Assembly (NCBI GenBank): GCA_032158295.1
Contig: CM063248.1
Location: 17,284,787-17,348,786, forward strand
Reading direction: 5' to 3'
Length of the DNA: 64,000 nucleotides
Origin: Pycnopodia helianthoides
Taxonomy: Eukaryota > Echinodermata > Asteroidea > Forcipulatida > Asteriidae
Shown: piece by piece, positions 1 to 48,800 of the stretch
Numbering within the stretch: position 1 is the first letter of the stretch
Layout: every line of letters starts with the position of its first letter
Position numbers and translations under genes: made by a program
The notes under the pieces: generated by a model
Seen by the model: only the letters and a program-made list of their open reading frames with translations
The model's database searches: none
What the model was told of the DNA's origin: nothing

Positions 1-10
1 GAATAACTTA

Positions 11-16
11 TTTAAT
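11..16 (-). terminator. Possible polyadenylation signal of SUPT20H (ATTAAA)
   Basis: ATTAAA on the minus strand, 150 nt after the stop codon. A common variant hexamer in AT-rich DNA, so it could be chance; the true 3' end may lie outside the window. Confidence 0.25.
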
Positions 17-165
17 TCACCTCTATATATTAGGAAAATAGAATTATCCAAATTTAGTACCAAATGTTTAATGAAATAGCACAATCAATTAAAGTCAAGT
101 ATTTCAAGGAATTTAGTTTCAAGAATGCATTCTTCCCCATCCTGTAGATGATAATGGTTTCATTG

Positions 166-37228
<37,063 letters not shown>

Positions 37229-37308
37229 GATCTAAGGTGACAATTTGATATACAGATCGGGAGCGAAACACGCACACGATCGCGACACAAACCTCTTCAA
37301 TATTTACC

Positions 37309-37450
37309 TGTTCTATCCTCTGTCACACTCATGTGTGTATCGCATTGGCGTCCATCTTGAATCCCGAAGTGCATTGCGGTAAACACGAACTGAGGGGTTA
37401 CTCAAGGTCAACTCGCCGGGCGACCATAGTGGGGCGGTGCTTGTTGGGGG
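37309..37450 (-). promoter_or_regulatory. Probable SUPT20H promoter and leader region
   Basis: Immediately upstream of the gene start. More CpG-containing than its surroundings (CGAAGTGCATTGCGG, CTCGCCGGGCGACC), with no TATA box, as is usual for a housekeeping gene. Contains the AAGATGGACGCC word noted for the upstream ORF. Exact start site unknown. Confidence 0.4.
37329..37355 (-). other. Short upstream ORF in the SUPT20H 5' leader
   Basis: Upstream of the gene start the minus strand carries an ATG followed by seven more codons and TGA. It sits in a segment that ends with a GTAAATA donor-like site (exon side ending at 37308). The ATG is embedded in AAGATGGACGCC, which resembles a YY1-type AAGATGGC promoter element, so the site could be regulatory DNA rather than a translated uORF. 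The transcription start is not visible in the sequence. Confidence 0.35.
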
Positions 37451-38062
37451 GGGGGATTCTTTCTGACGTCTAACTAAATGACACAATTTTTTAATTTTTT
37501 AAAAAGGTTTATAAGATTCTTGTTTAAAATGCGGCTATTAAATTTAAGAAATTAAGAAATGAAAGTCCATCGCGTTTTTTTTCTAGTCGGCGCTTTATAG
37601 CCAAGTTTACCAACATTTTCTAAATGTTTCCTCCATGGTTTACCATGGTTTACCCATGCTTAAAATGTCTTTCAAACCAGGGAGGTAGAAATAGCAAGGT
37701 CAAACAGATTTCTGCTCGTGAAACTGCTAAGGTCTGTCCTCCCATTATGTGCTCCTGTTTTACGATACACAACCCTTCGAGCATGGGAACCAAAAGTTAC
37801 ATTTATTCAGGTCAGGGGATTGTGGAAAACAGGAAAACATCTCAATTATCAAATAACAATTTGCCCCGACCCCTTTGGCTATGGGGGGAAAATGTTCGCA
37901 GTCAGCATGTATGATGAGCCTTCAGGCTCCGTCGGAGCAAGCGTCTGCTGCCTAGTCATGGAATGTTGCAGTAAGCACCCTACCCGATTGTGAAACAAAG
38001 TGGAAGTTTCGCTCGTAAATAAAAAAATAATAATACAAAAAAACTTAAACGTTTTCCTTCCA
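37451..38062. other. Intergenic, nothing recognised
   Basis: Two overlapping plus-strand frames (37624-37993) of 90-96 codons have no recognisable domain, no supporting splice context and contradict each other in frame. Treated as noncoding. Confidence 0.6.
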
Positions 38063-38489
38063 TTTAAAGGTAGGGTTATGGATTGGTTTTTGTCAACGTA
38101 ACTGCTTATTTATCGGCAACATTACAAAGAAAGATACAATTATAGTCACATGTGAAAGTTTCAGCTGAATACAGTGTCTACTTCATGCTGAGAAAACAGC
38201 AACAACCTGTCGCAGTATTTTCACACGTCGAGCACTTCCACGTTTTAACGAAGTGACAGCGGGTACCAACCGCATCTCCGGCCGCAGCATTCGTAAACGG
38301 ACACCACTACCCTCAGAAGCCCAAGAAACGATTCATGCAGATCCAAATGTTTTGGGGTGAAACATTATCCAAACCCTATTACTGCGAAGGTTATAATATT
38401 AACAGCTGCAGTGCTTCTCACCAAGTTTAAGTATTTTATGGTCATCAATTTTTGGAGAATTTACCACAACCTATGACCCTACCTTTAAA
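38063..38489. mobile_element. MITE with TTTAAAGGTAGGG termini
   Basis: Left end TTTAAAGGTAGGGTTATGGA and right end CTATGACCCTACCTTTAAA are inverted repeats enclosing about 427 bp. The interior (GTGAAAGTTTCAGCTGAAT, GACAGCGGGTACCA) recurs at 59140-59380. Confidence 0.8.
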
Positions 38490-41438
38490 TTCCATTATTT
38501 CTTATTCCACGTTGATGAATGCATGCATGGTGATATGATTAATTTGGGTTTTAAAGGCAGGGTATATACTTTTGGCAATTATCAAAGATAATTATCCTCA
38601 TTTGGTGTATGCCAACACTCATGCATCAAATAATAAACCTGTGAAAACTTTGGCTCATTTGTCATCAAAGTTGCAAGAAAATATGGGACAAAAACCCACC
38701 ATTGTTGCATAGAACTGTGTGCTTTTAGACGCCTGAGAAAGGCGTCATGCATGAAGCTTTTCTCAGATTCAAGCTTTCCCGTGAGAAATTACCTCTTTCT
38801 CTAAAACTACATTACTTCAAAGGGGTCGTTTCTAACAATGTTTTATAATATTAACAACTATTTAATGTTAACCAAGGACATTTTGTATGCTGTTTATCTT
38901 GTGGAGTAATTCCCCAAAGTGCACCCTGAGTGGTGGGGATGGGAGGTGAGAGAAGGCTATCGCTCAAACTAGTCAGCTAAAGTGTCTGGTTTTTAGAATC
39001 ATTGCCTCAAAATGTACCATTAATGTCTCAATATGATTAAACCATGTGTGTAACTTGACCTTTGTAGATAACCTTAACTAAAATCTATTCTAACATACAC
39101 TGGGCTACTGTTTAAATGTAACACACTCAACTTAACTCAAACACGTTTGGGTAACTATAAAAAGTGAATGTCTTTTTCAAGAAAAAGAACAACAACATTT
39201 TTCCGTCAGATTTTCTTTTGATGACGTAAACATTGATTCAAGCAAAACTCACGGTTTAACCAAGCCTCTTATTTGGTAATTTATGGGGCAGAATTTATCA
39301 TGTTATGTTTGTGGGAGATGTTGACCTCACTGATTACCGAATAGCATCATTATTATTCACACATCATCATTCACATTTTGAACGCTTTTGTTGACGTGCC
39401 AAAACATGGGTAGGTCCAATTCGAAACCGTAATATTGGGCTTATCGATGTAGCGACCTACTCTATAAGTTTAAAGAGAGTTGGACACGAATTTATATACT
39501 GTGTGATAAAATAAGTCCACGTGTATATTTTGGTACAATATGAATAGGTAAGGTTGTGTTCTTCAAAAGTAGTCTGGAAAAACAACCCTATTGCGGTGGA
39601 ATGATAGAGCGCCCCCTGCGTTTCGAAGATAACAAACGACTATAAAATGTTTGTGGTAATGGTTTATTTTACCACATTTAGACATTGATGTGCAGTTACT
39701 CTTGCCATGACGTCAGTTTATGTACATAAATATTCCACATTAATGTTCTCCTAATGTCAAGTCTGGGGTTTAAATTGGGGAATCCCCCCATCCAGGGATA
39801 CCTAATCACGAAGGAGCTATTAATAGACAATACCTCATCCGGGGGATATAGGGGCCATCCGTTTTTCCTGACCCCCCCATCGAGGTTGTAACTTCCACCG
39901 TATGTCAAACTCCAACGACAGGCTTTTTCGATGACCTTTTGTTATCAATTAAAACCCGAGTGTGTTTGCACCATTCCTTGGTCCCACGGGCTTAAACGAC
40001 GCCTTTTACAATTTAGTATGTTTTCCGAAAGTTCTTTTCAAAAATGTTGTTTCTATGGAAGTATTATTATTGCAGCGGGAGAGATTGAATGATGTCAAAA
40101 TAAGTGGGTCGGATCGTTGCTGAGCGTAATCTTTTATTGTGCGATTTTACAATTAGGTTGGGTGACGCTGCCGACTTGAAAACAGGATTGGGGATACAAG
40201 CCTGCCTAATAAAAAAATCCAATACCAACGTCTGCTGCTTATTTTTTTAGGCAATTTACTAAATTAGAAAATGTCCCCCGATTGTTGGATTTGATGAATG
40301 ATGCTCCAATGTTGGTCCTCTGTATACCGTGCGTGTTACTTGAGCCTTATCAGCTATGTCCACCTTACATCTTACCACCAACTTTTAATTATGTTTTTCC
40401 ACTTTTTTTTGCCATTTCAAAAGGGACGACTTCCCCAGTCTGACGGCTGTTGACATTAAACAGACATGCGCATAATTATGCCGGTTACGTTTAACCCATT
40501 TATGAAACGAAACATGGGTTACCAGAGCAATATAGATTGACCTTTATGTTTCAACAACTAAAAAAGGAGCTTTTTTTCAACGCCTGCTTCGTGCACGGAC
40601 ACCGGAAGTGAAAGTTCACTGTGAGTGCACCGTGCGGCCACACGGACATTATACATTACTGGAACGGAAGCCCCAGTCCGAGTAGGGCGCCCTCTGTCAG
40701 TAATCCAGGCGAGATCTGCATCCTTGACCTCGGTCACCTCCGAACTGAGACACTATCACTTCAAGCTCATCAGGTTTCATGAGACGACACCTCTTGCTGT
40801 TTCGGGGAAACATGTAAACATGTAATTTGTGCGCGTTAAAAACATAACGTTGTTCGGCAAGGCAGCTGCACCGCAATTTTCTCTCCCAGCAGGCCGTGTT
40901 GTTTCAGCCATTGGGAAAGACGACGCGAATGCCTATTAACAACTTCACGAGAAGACCACGGCCACACTTTGAAGTTTCGCCGGTTTTCTAAGGCTTTTTG
41001 GGTGAACTTATATCGAACTCATCTATACGGGTGTAGTGGGGGCCATCCACCGACCTTGCATAAAATTAATGACAATAATTTTCATAAAAAGTTAAGGTTT
41101 ACATAATCATTTTCTCCACCAATAATAATAATGAGTAACAAGTGTTGTTTTCTTGTTCATTATCCCCTTTAAAATTTTCTAGTGCCCTATTTTCATAATT
41201 AAGTAGATTGTCAAGACAATTCTTTAAATATTGAAATTTTAACACTAAATACAAATCGGGCATGAAGGTGATTAATATATTCATTTAATCCAAGTGCATC
41301 CAGGTGTAAAGCTCATTTTAAAAATACCGGTCCACTGAAAAAACAAAAGCAAACATTAAAACTGTGAGAGAAAAAAACAAGTTATACCAATACTCGGTCT
41401 CCTAGATTAACCCAAGGTGAAACAAATACACACGAAGA
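38490..41438. other. 2.9 kb intergenic, nothing recognised
   Basis: No conserved reading frame, RNA gene or clear repeat. Frames of 60-70 codons at 39696-39908 and 40625-40825 match nothing I know. Confidence 0.55.
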
Positions 41439-41685
41439 CCAGGGCCCAATTTCATAGAGCTGCTAAGCACAAAAATTTGCTTAGCATGAAATTTCTTCAT
41501 TGATAAAAACAGGATTACCAACCAAATTTCCATGTGATTTTCAGGATAAGCAAGCAACAGCTGAATACCAGTAACAGGCAATATGCAACACATGGAAATT
41601 TGGTTGGTAACCCTGTTTTATCAAGGAAGAAATTTCATGCGAAGCAAATTTTTGTGCTTAGCAGCTCTATGAAACTGGGCCCTGG
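41439..41685. mobile_element. Long inverted repeat element (MITE)
   Basis: 247 bp starting CCAGGGCCCAATTTCATAGA and ending as its near-perfect inverse. The arms extend about 100 bp each, including GCTGCTAAGCACAAAAATTT and AAACAGG...AACCAAATTTCCATG, leaving a short central loop. Related termini are found inside the interrupted MITE at 31285-31480. Confidence 0.85.
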
Positions 41686-41701
41686 TTGATCTTGTTTCCA
41701 C

Positions 41702-42095
41702 TTAAAGGAACATTACAGAATTGGTAAAGAAAAAAACTTGTAAAATAAACTTTTGACCACAGATTTACATAAAACTTACACGGTCTAATGATGATGATTG
41801 TAGAAAACATCCCTTGAAATATTTCTGTCTGAAATGCCATATTTGATGAGAAATGAATAAACTAATTTTCCGATTGGAGTTTATCGCTCAGTGAGCGTTT
41901 TATTCATTTGTTGAATCTATAATGATTTCAAGCAAATGTGTAATCGGTTTTTCACTATTTTCTCGTGACCCAGATGGCCGATCGATCTCAAACTTCTACG
42001 GGTTTGTCAGTTTATGTAATGGTGGATTATACAAAGTGCTTACACTGCCAGCAATTTTTTTGTTAGCAAAAACCAATTCTGTAATGTTCCTTTAA
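41702..42095. mobile_element. ~390-bp MITE family, copy 3
   Basis: Same termini and interior as copies 1 and 2, in the intergenic region, starting 16 bp after the long inverted repeat at 41439-41685. Confidence 0.85.
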
Positions 42096-43383
42096 GCAAC
42101 CTTATAAAGCAACCTTATCAAGTTGGAAGGAGCGAACTCCTGAAATGATGCCCCGTAGCATGCGGATGTTAAATAAATCATAACTGACTGATAGGGTCCC
42201 AACCCGACACCGACACCATTAACGACCCCCTTTTGGGGCAATTTTGACAAATTTCCAGACCAATTGAGCCAATTAAGGTGCCGTTTAATAACTGCGGCAA
42301 AATATGTATTTTTTTGTTTAAATCAGCCAACAATGTGGCCAACGTAGATTCATGTGTGAAAATTCATATACAATGTTAACATTAAAACAAGCAAAACCAA
42401 TGTCGGCAATTTTTGGTTGATGTGCACAGCATTGCCGTTAAGTAATTAATACAAGTTGAAAATGTAATCAAAAACTAAATTGCTGAAACAAGTGTGGGTG
42501 TGAATCTATTGGCAGACTGACTCCATTGAAGTTGTGTGTTGTCATTTTTTTCTGCATTGTATACCAAAGCAACAATCAATTAAGTGTTTGTACACACATC
42601 TGAAACATGTTAGTTACAACTGTCAGAAGTCATTAAAGATGAAAAGCACAGTCGCAACATTTGGCTTTATTAAATTTACCACGCTCATTGTATATGGACA
42701 GAGTGGATGGAACTCATGGAGCTGTTTTCACGTACCCCCTCCAATTAACTGAATTTCATTTTTACCATAGCCAGTAATTTATCAACGAGACTGCTCTAAT
42801 TCACCGTGTCGTGAACGCGTAGACTATTCCGATTTTGACATTGTTTTTTTGTCAGCTTGATTTACTCAATCAGCCAGGACCTCCTCAGACATGTCGTCTG
42901 TAATTTCCTATCTGATTCGAGGAGGAGAGCCCGTGTGGACCTTCCACCCTGGACCGGCCGTCCCCCCTGTCCTTGTAATTGCATCTTGAAAATTATTGAG
43001 GCAATACCTGGAAGTTGAGGTCGAATTCACTTCCTCCTGCCCCCTTAGAATATACTTGGAGCTTTAAAGCAGTAATACCCCTTTCGTAAAATATTATATA
43101 AGGAGAAAGCCACAAATCAAGACACATGCACAACGTGTGCAAGTCAACCATCATTTTAAACCCCAAAACAATTGACCCTAATTATTGTATGCGCTTTTAA
43201 AAGCTTAAAATGGATCGTTGTCCGTCGATCCATTTCAAGCTCTTCAATTAACTTTTTTTCCCCCGAAGTTAAAAACTTTGGTGAAATAATTATTTAGGAT
43301 GTCGGGTTCCACCACTTTTTTTCCTTCCACTCTTTTATTTTAGTTTTAGTTCGAAATCATTCAAATGTCCATGTGTCTAATGA
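42096..43383. other. Intergenic, nothing recognised
   Basis: AT-rich sequence without support for genes. A 72-codon frame at 42534-42752 has no recognisable domain. Confidence 0.55.
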
Positions 43384-43660
43384 GATCCTTCATTTTAATA
43401 GAGATTCTTCATTTTAATAGAGATTCTTCATTTTAATAGAGATTCTTCATTTTAATAGAGATTCTTCATTTTAATAGAGATTCTTCATTTTAATAGAGAT
43501 TCTTCATTTTAATAGAGATTCTTCATTTTAATAGAGATTCTTCATTTTAATAGAGATTCTTCATTTTAATAGAGATTCTTCATTTTAATAGAGATTCTTC
43601 GTTTTAATAGAGATTCTTCATTTTAATAGAGATTCTTCATTTTAATAGATATTCTTCATA
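43384..43660. repeat. 19-bp tandem repeat, about 14.5 copies
   Basis: Unit GAGATTCTTCATTTTAATA repeated almost without change; single substitutions occur in the first unit (CCTTC), near 43,601 (CGTTTT) and in the last units. Confidence 0.95.
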
Positions 43661-45670
43661 TTATGTACCACTAAATCATCCATCAAAACGTACGCGATAG
43701 TAGGAGACCACTGGTCTGGTGTCCGTCGCAACAAACAAAAACTGAAACTTTTAAAGAGATGTTCGGCTGTTACAAACAAACTGACCTGTCCCTGCGATTA
43801 GGGTGACACTTTGTAACCCGGAGGTGGGCTAGAATCGTCGGCTCCAAAGGAGATGTCCACAGGGTCTAAACCCACACCTTGGGGGACCATTTTTGGAGAC
43901 CCCTGGTTTGGTTTCCAGTCCGCACTACACACAGACGCTGTGTTTTGTGAAGAAGCGACACTTCCTCACTAAAGGGTAAATATTTGCTTTTGAGTGGTCA
44001 TAATGATGCCTGAGATTTTCCCCCTTGGGGTACGGGGGGATGGCGTCTGTAGGTATGACACCCCTTCCCATTTACCCGACCGCTAGACGCTATAAATGAC
44101 CGTTTCCCAGACTATTGGTGAATAGAACACTTTACAGTTGTCTGGTGGTGGCTGATGTTTCAATGAACATTACAGTACAGTATCCGTATCCCTATTATTA
44201 AGTCACATCATTAAAGACCTTGTTATTTCACAAAAAAAGTTACTAATGGAAAAAGCTGAGCCGATTTGATAGCCTGTTTGCTGGTTACTCCGTTTGAAAT
44301 TAAATCCATTTTAAGTAACTGGATAAACTTTAATTCCCCATCCTCCTAATACATTTGGATAAAACTTACAAAGGGTACGGGTAGCAGGTCACTACGAACA
44401 TTCATGTCTTAGATCATAAACAAAATTAATATCAAATCACACTTCAGTACCACTATGTAAAATTAAAAGCGTGTCTTTTTAGGAACACTCTTGTAACATT
44501 CTGACCGCTTTTTGGCACGTCGACTTCATTTCCAGCAACATGTGCAGCGTGAACCGCAAGCACATTGACGGATTTTGTGTACAAATTGGCATAAAACCCA
44601 TTTGATTGGGTGGATCAGTTACGCATTAAACCCACTTTTGGGCTTAATGCTAATCTCCTCTACCGGAAGGGTCTCCGTAGTTGTGGTCTGTACAAGGTTT
44701 TCCGAGCGCCCTAGTAGGCACCAAAGAGAGTGTGTAGCAATCAAATCTTTCAGATTAGGGTTTCAAAATTCACAAAGCATTATTCGATGAGTGAGATATA
44801 GGAAGGGCTACAGAGTAAAGGCTAAAAAAAAAGAGTTAAAGTTGACACACAGTTCAGGAAGGTGAGATCAAACTCTTTACGGGTGATAACCATTATAATG
44901 ATATGTTCTTGGAAGAAATGGTTGTTCTTATTCCATTTGACTATAGCATTCCCCTGAAGACCAACAGAGCACACTGTTCGAAACGTCGAGACTTATCTCA
45001 CCAATGGTTCTTAGTTTCCTGTAACGTTCCACACAATGCAAAGCGTCAAGCATTATACCTAGAAGCAGGTACCCAAACAGTTGGTGCGGGTAGGGTAGTT
45101 TTTTGTTTGGGGGTGGGGATGGGTACCAGTGAACATGCCCCCGCACCCCCTTTCTGTGAGTATGCCAGACAAACAGTCAATGTACATGTATATACGTGAT
45201 AAGATGCTGAAGCTGAGAATGCAGCCCCGACACTATACCAGTAGTTCATAACAACCATGATCAACTATGTTACCAACATGAATCAACTTCAATGTTTCCC
45301 AAAAGCCTAATCACCCTTTTTGATTGATGTGCTGTTGCTAAATCGAATGTTTGCACAACTCGGCTAATCAGTTGTGAATCATTGCGACAGCTTGCGTGTA
45401 ATGTTTCATGAATACTCCAGATGAATTCACATTGTCATTATTGGCGCTGACACTATAGAATGTTTCTCCATGGCTGCCGGTGCTGCATACTCCAGAGGAG
45501 TTGAGGATGTTTCAGGAAATGCCTAAGGCCCAAATGAATAGGGGTAGTAAAGTGTAATGCACTTTAGATTAATACAATTAATGGATTTAAAAGTGGCATA
45601 ATTATAAATGCCTGTTGTTGTCATTATAAGAATTTACCTATTTCAAAACACACCCAACATCGCAATTATG
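43661..45670. other. Intergenic with one hairpin repeat (44953-44990)
   Basis: Mostly featureless. At 44953-44990 CTGAAGACCAACAGAGCACA continues to CTGTTCGAAACGTCGAG, the plus-strand version of the hairpin repeat seen at 11003-11035. A 98-codon frame at 44903-45199 spans this repeat and is probably repeat-derived. Confidence 0.5.
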
Positions 45671-45719
45671 CTTAGTGCCAATAACAGGATGAATAGGAGA
45701 CGATGAAGAAATGTCCAAA

Positions 45720-45862
45720 TTTAGATGTTGGGGGGGGGGGGTCCGAACCCCAATTGGGAAAACACATGCAATCAGGTAGGGACTGAAAACCCAATCCACA
45801 TACACGGCGCTGATCTAAGGTGGGGTTCGAACCGGGGTCCACAGAGGTGAAATGCAAATAAT
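45720..45862 (-). mobile_element. tRNA-derived SINE fragment
   Basis: On the minus strand CCCCGGTTCGAACCCCACC (B-box-like GGTTCGAACCC near 45825-45835) leads into CAGCGCCGTGTATGTGGATT and TCAGTCCCTACCTGATTGC, a layout typical of deuterostome tRNA SINEs. It ends at an oligo-G/C run (45730-45741). Confidence 0.5.
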
Positions 45863-48800
45863 ATCTCGGGGCCGGCTCGGATTGAATCGAAACTCAGTGT
45901 TCGATCTTTAGATAGAGGTATGGGCCTGTTTAAGTGCTAATCAAACTCATTATATATTTGCATGGTTTGGTTTGTACGTAAGGGTTGAAGCAATGCAAGA
46001 CAAAGAAAAAGCAATGTCGACACACTTATGTCGTCGTAGTATTACAAAACTTCAATCAGCAAAGGCTCTTCAGTGGTGAACCGTGAGGCCATTACAAATT
46101 GTTTTGCATCTTATACCAAAGCTATAGGTCATTTAAGGTTGGGTTTGACGGTGAGCAGTTTGCAACAGCTATCTCGTTTTTCAAACCAAATCGCTTCAAG
46201 AAAGGGTTTGAGGTCACTTTTATATTTTTAAAAATAAACTTTTTTAATAGAAAGTAACATCATCAAATGTACATAAACGTCACATAAAATGTCACGTAAC
46301 GGCTCACCTGTCTCTGCAATTTGTAACATTTCGTCTTGAAATAAAGTCCTCGTCGCGTTGCGAGGGGGAAAAAAAAAACCCGAATTTTTTTCCAGTAAAA
46401 TGAAACTTGGAGACCTAGCACGACTTTGAAAGGAGCAATTACTCTATCACAGGTGCATGGTAATCAAAATTGAAACATTAGCCCGTGCCCCCTGGATGTT
46501 GTTCCAATGACATGCTCGGCCTTGACTTTCCTCAGTGGCATCGACCTTTCGGGAACTATACTTGCAAGAATGTCATATTATTTATGACAACAATTACGGA
46601 AGTGACCGGGAGAATGTATTTATATATATATAGCTTCGGTGAAGTTGCAATTTTTTTTTGTGGATTTACTTGAGTTTTTTATGAGGTAATGGATCACTCC
46701 CAAGTAAATAGGGGGGGGGGCTACGTCCTGACGCCATGTTTAAGCCCTTCAAAATACTCTTTAAAAATTTATGAAAGTAAACATGGTGGAGAGGAAGGCA
46801 GAGTAGCGGGGGTTGGGTAGGGGCACTGCCAAGCACCATTTTGAATGCGTCAAGGTCAAGTGATTCCTAAAACATCAATGTTCATTTTGACGATGGTTTA
46901 TTTTTAAGCCTGTGTTGATAACCCTAAGAGTGCAGAACAGGGGTTACACAAACCCTTGGAAAATAACTGCCAAATTTGGCAATTCCTTCCACGAGAACTG
47001 GTTCGCTTTGAATACTTTTGGTTAACCAGCGTCCCGATTCCAGAGTGGCATTGACGGGTAATCTGTGGCCGTCAAACACTGCTCTAACATCCCGTAGCCT
47101 GATTGGGATGTTCCCGCTTCGTCCCGTGATCTCCACCAGAAAAAAAAAGTGTTATCTGCTCACGTCAGTGAAGGCTAAACTGCCACTTGCAGATTTTGAA
47201 TGTAGGCCATATTAGTACTCGGGTCACTATTTCAAGGTTCTATTTAGATGTTTGAAATGAAAAGAGAATAGTCGTGTTAAAATGTTGTCTGGTTTTGAAA
47301 GTTCCATGTAGTATCTTACCATCTGGTGGCTCTCCGAATAGGCCTGTCCGGTTGTCCAAACGACCATCGAGAGCAGTCAACAAATCGGTTTATTCTCCCT
47401 TTTCCTTTTTTTTTTTACATGAATTCTTAAAGAAGTTAATACGACAGTTTTGAGAATAGTGGGCCCATCATTGTTCATACTAATGGCGCGATGAGGAAAA
47501 ACAAGAGGTAAAATGGATGAGGAATTTCTACTCAGCCGAACAGGCTCCGTGAAATTGGCGACCAGTAAAGACGACCATGCATCCTTCTTCTTTTGGAAAT
47601 CAATTCACTAATGGGGTAGTCGTGCTCTCTAGCCAGTGCGTGAAATCACGGGGGGGGGGGGGGGGGTTATGACGAGCCCTTAAACGGCCTTCGTACTTTT
47701 TCTGATCATATTTTCCTTTCCCCTGGAGCTTCCTCGTGATATTATGGTGACCTTTATTCGAATAACGTCGGATCATTGACCCGTAGGCTGATATACAGGG
47801 TGTAATTTATTTGTGCACTTAATGATGGTTTGCTGTTTCGAAACGACAGCAAGTGTGTATGCATAGCCAGTCTAAGTTTGGGATAAAACCAACCTCCAAA
47901 ACCAATTCTCCCCAATCAACTGCGGCTTGGGGGTATAGGTGTTAAATACAGTATCATCTTGTGTGTATTATTAACAACAAGCGAAACATCTGATTCAGAC
48001 TATCTATTGACAAGTTATTATTTTTAGGCACAACCTTCTACTAAATAGTTCCCTGGGAACAGAATAAACGCAGGGCTTTTCAACAGATTGTTAATTGCTA
48101 CACTAAATCAAAGAGAAAGTGACAGTGTACGCCAGTGTCTTGTCCAATAAATATCAGTGCTGGGATGTCCAGTGGCGTAACCAGACATTTTATTTATTTA
48201 TTTTCTTATATGGGGGGGGGGGGGGGTTGTCGAGTTCACAAGAGCTATGAGCTCCATCTCATGACAATCTTTGAATTATGAATATCAGTCAAGTCCTCTT
48301 AGTCTTATTTCACTTTTTTATTTTTCAAAATACTTTGTTTATTTTTGGCACCAGAGGCATTTCCGGGGTAAACTTGACTAGCATTATTTACAACACCAAC
48401 AGTGGCTGAACCAGCGGGGGAATTGGTTGCAGAACCCCTCCCCCGCACTCAACCCTTGCCCCTCCCACTAAGTGAGATAGAAAAATGCGCAAATGAAGGG
48501 TTTGATTAGCCCCCGCTCCAAATTATGTCCCCCCCTAGCAGTTTTCCTGGCTTTCCATCAAAATAAAATAAAAAACTAACTGGAGAATAGAGAATTGTGA
48601 AAATGTCAGTGGGTCACCGGGAATCAATCAAGCCAGGCTGTTTACGGGGAAGAACCCATCAAAAAATAATCAAAAATTGTTTCGATGTGCCACATTTGGG
48701 GGAACCCATAGGCTGTTTGTTAAGGACTGGTCGCTGAACACAACTGTCCACGAGATTCAAACTTACTGAAGCGTTTGGAAAATTCCCTTCCAGTCGAATG

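Noticed and set aside
43384..43660. CRISPR-like array
   Set aside because: Units are contiguous 19-mers with no spacers, in a eukaryotic context.
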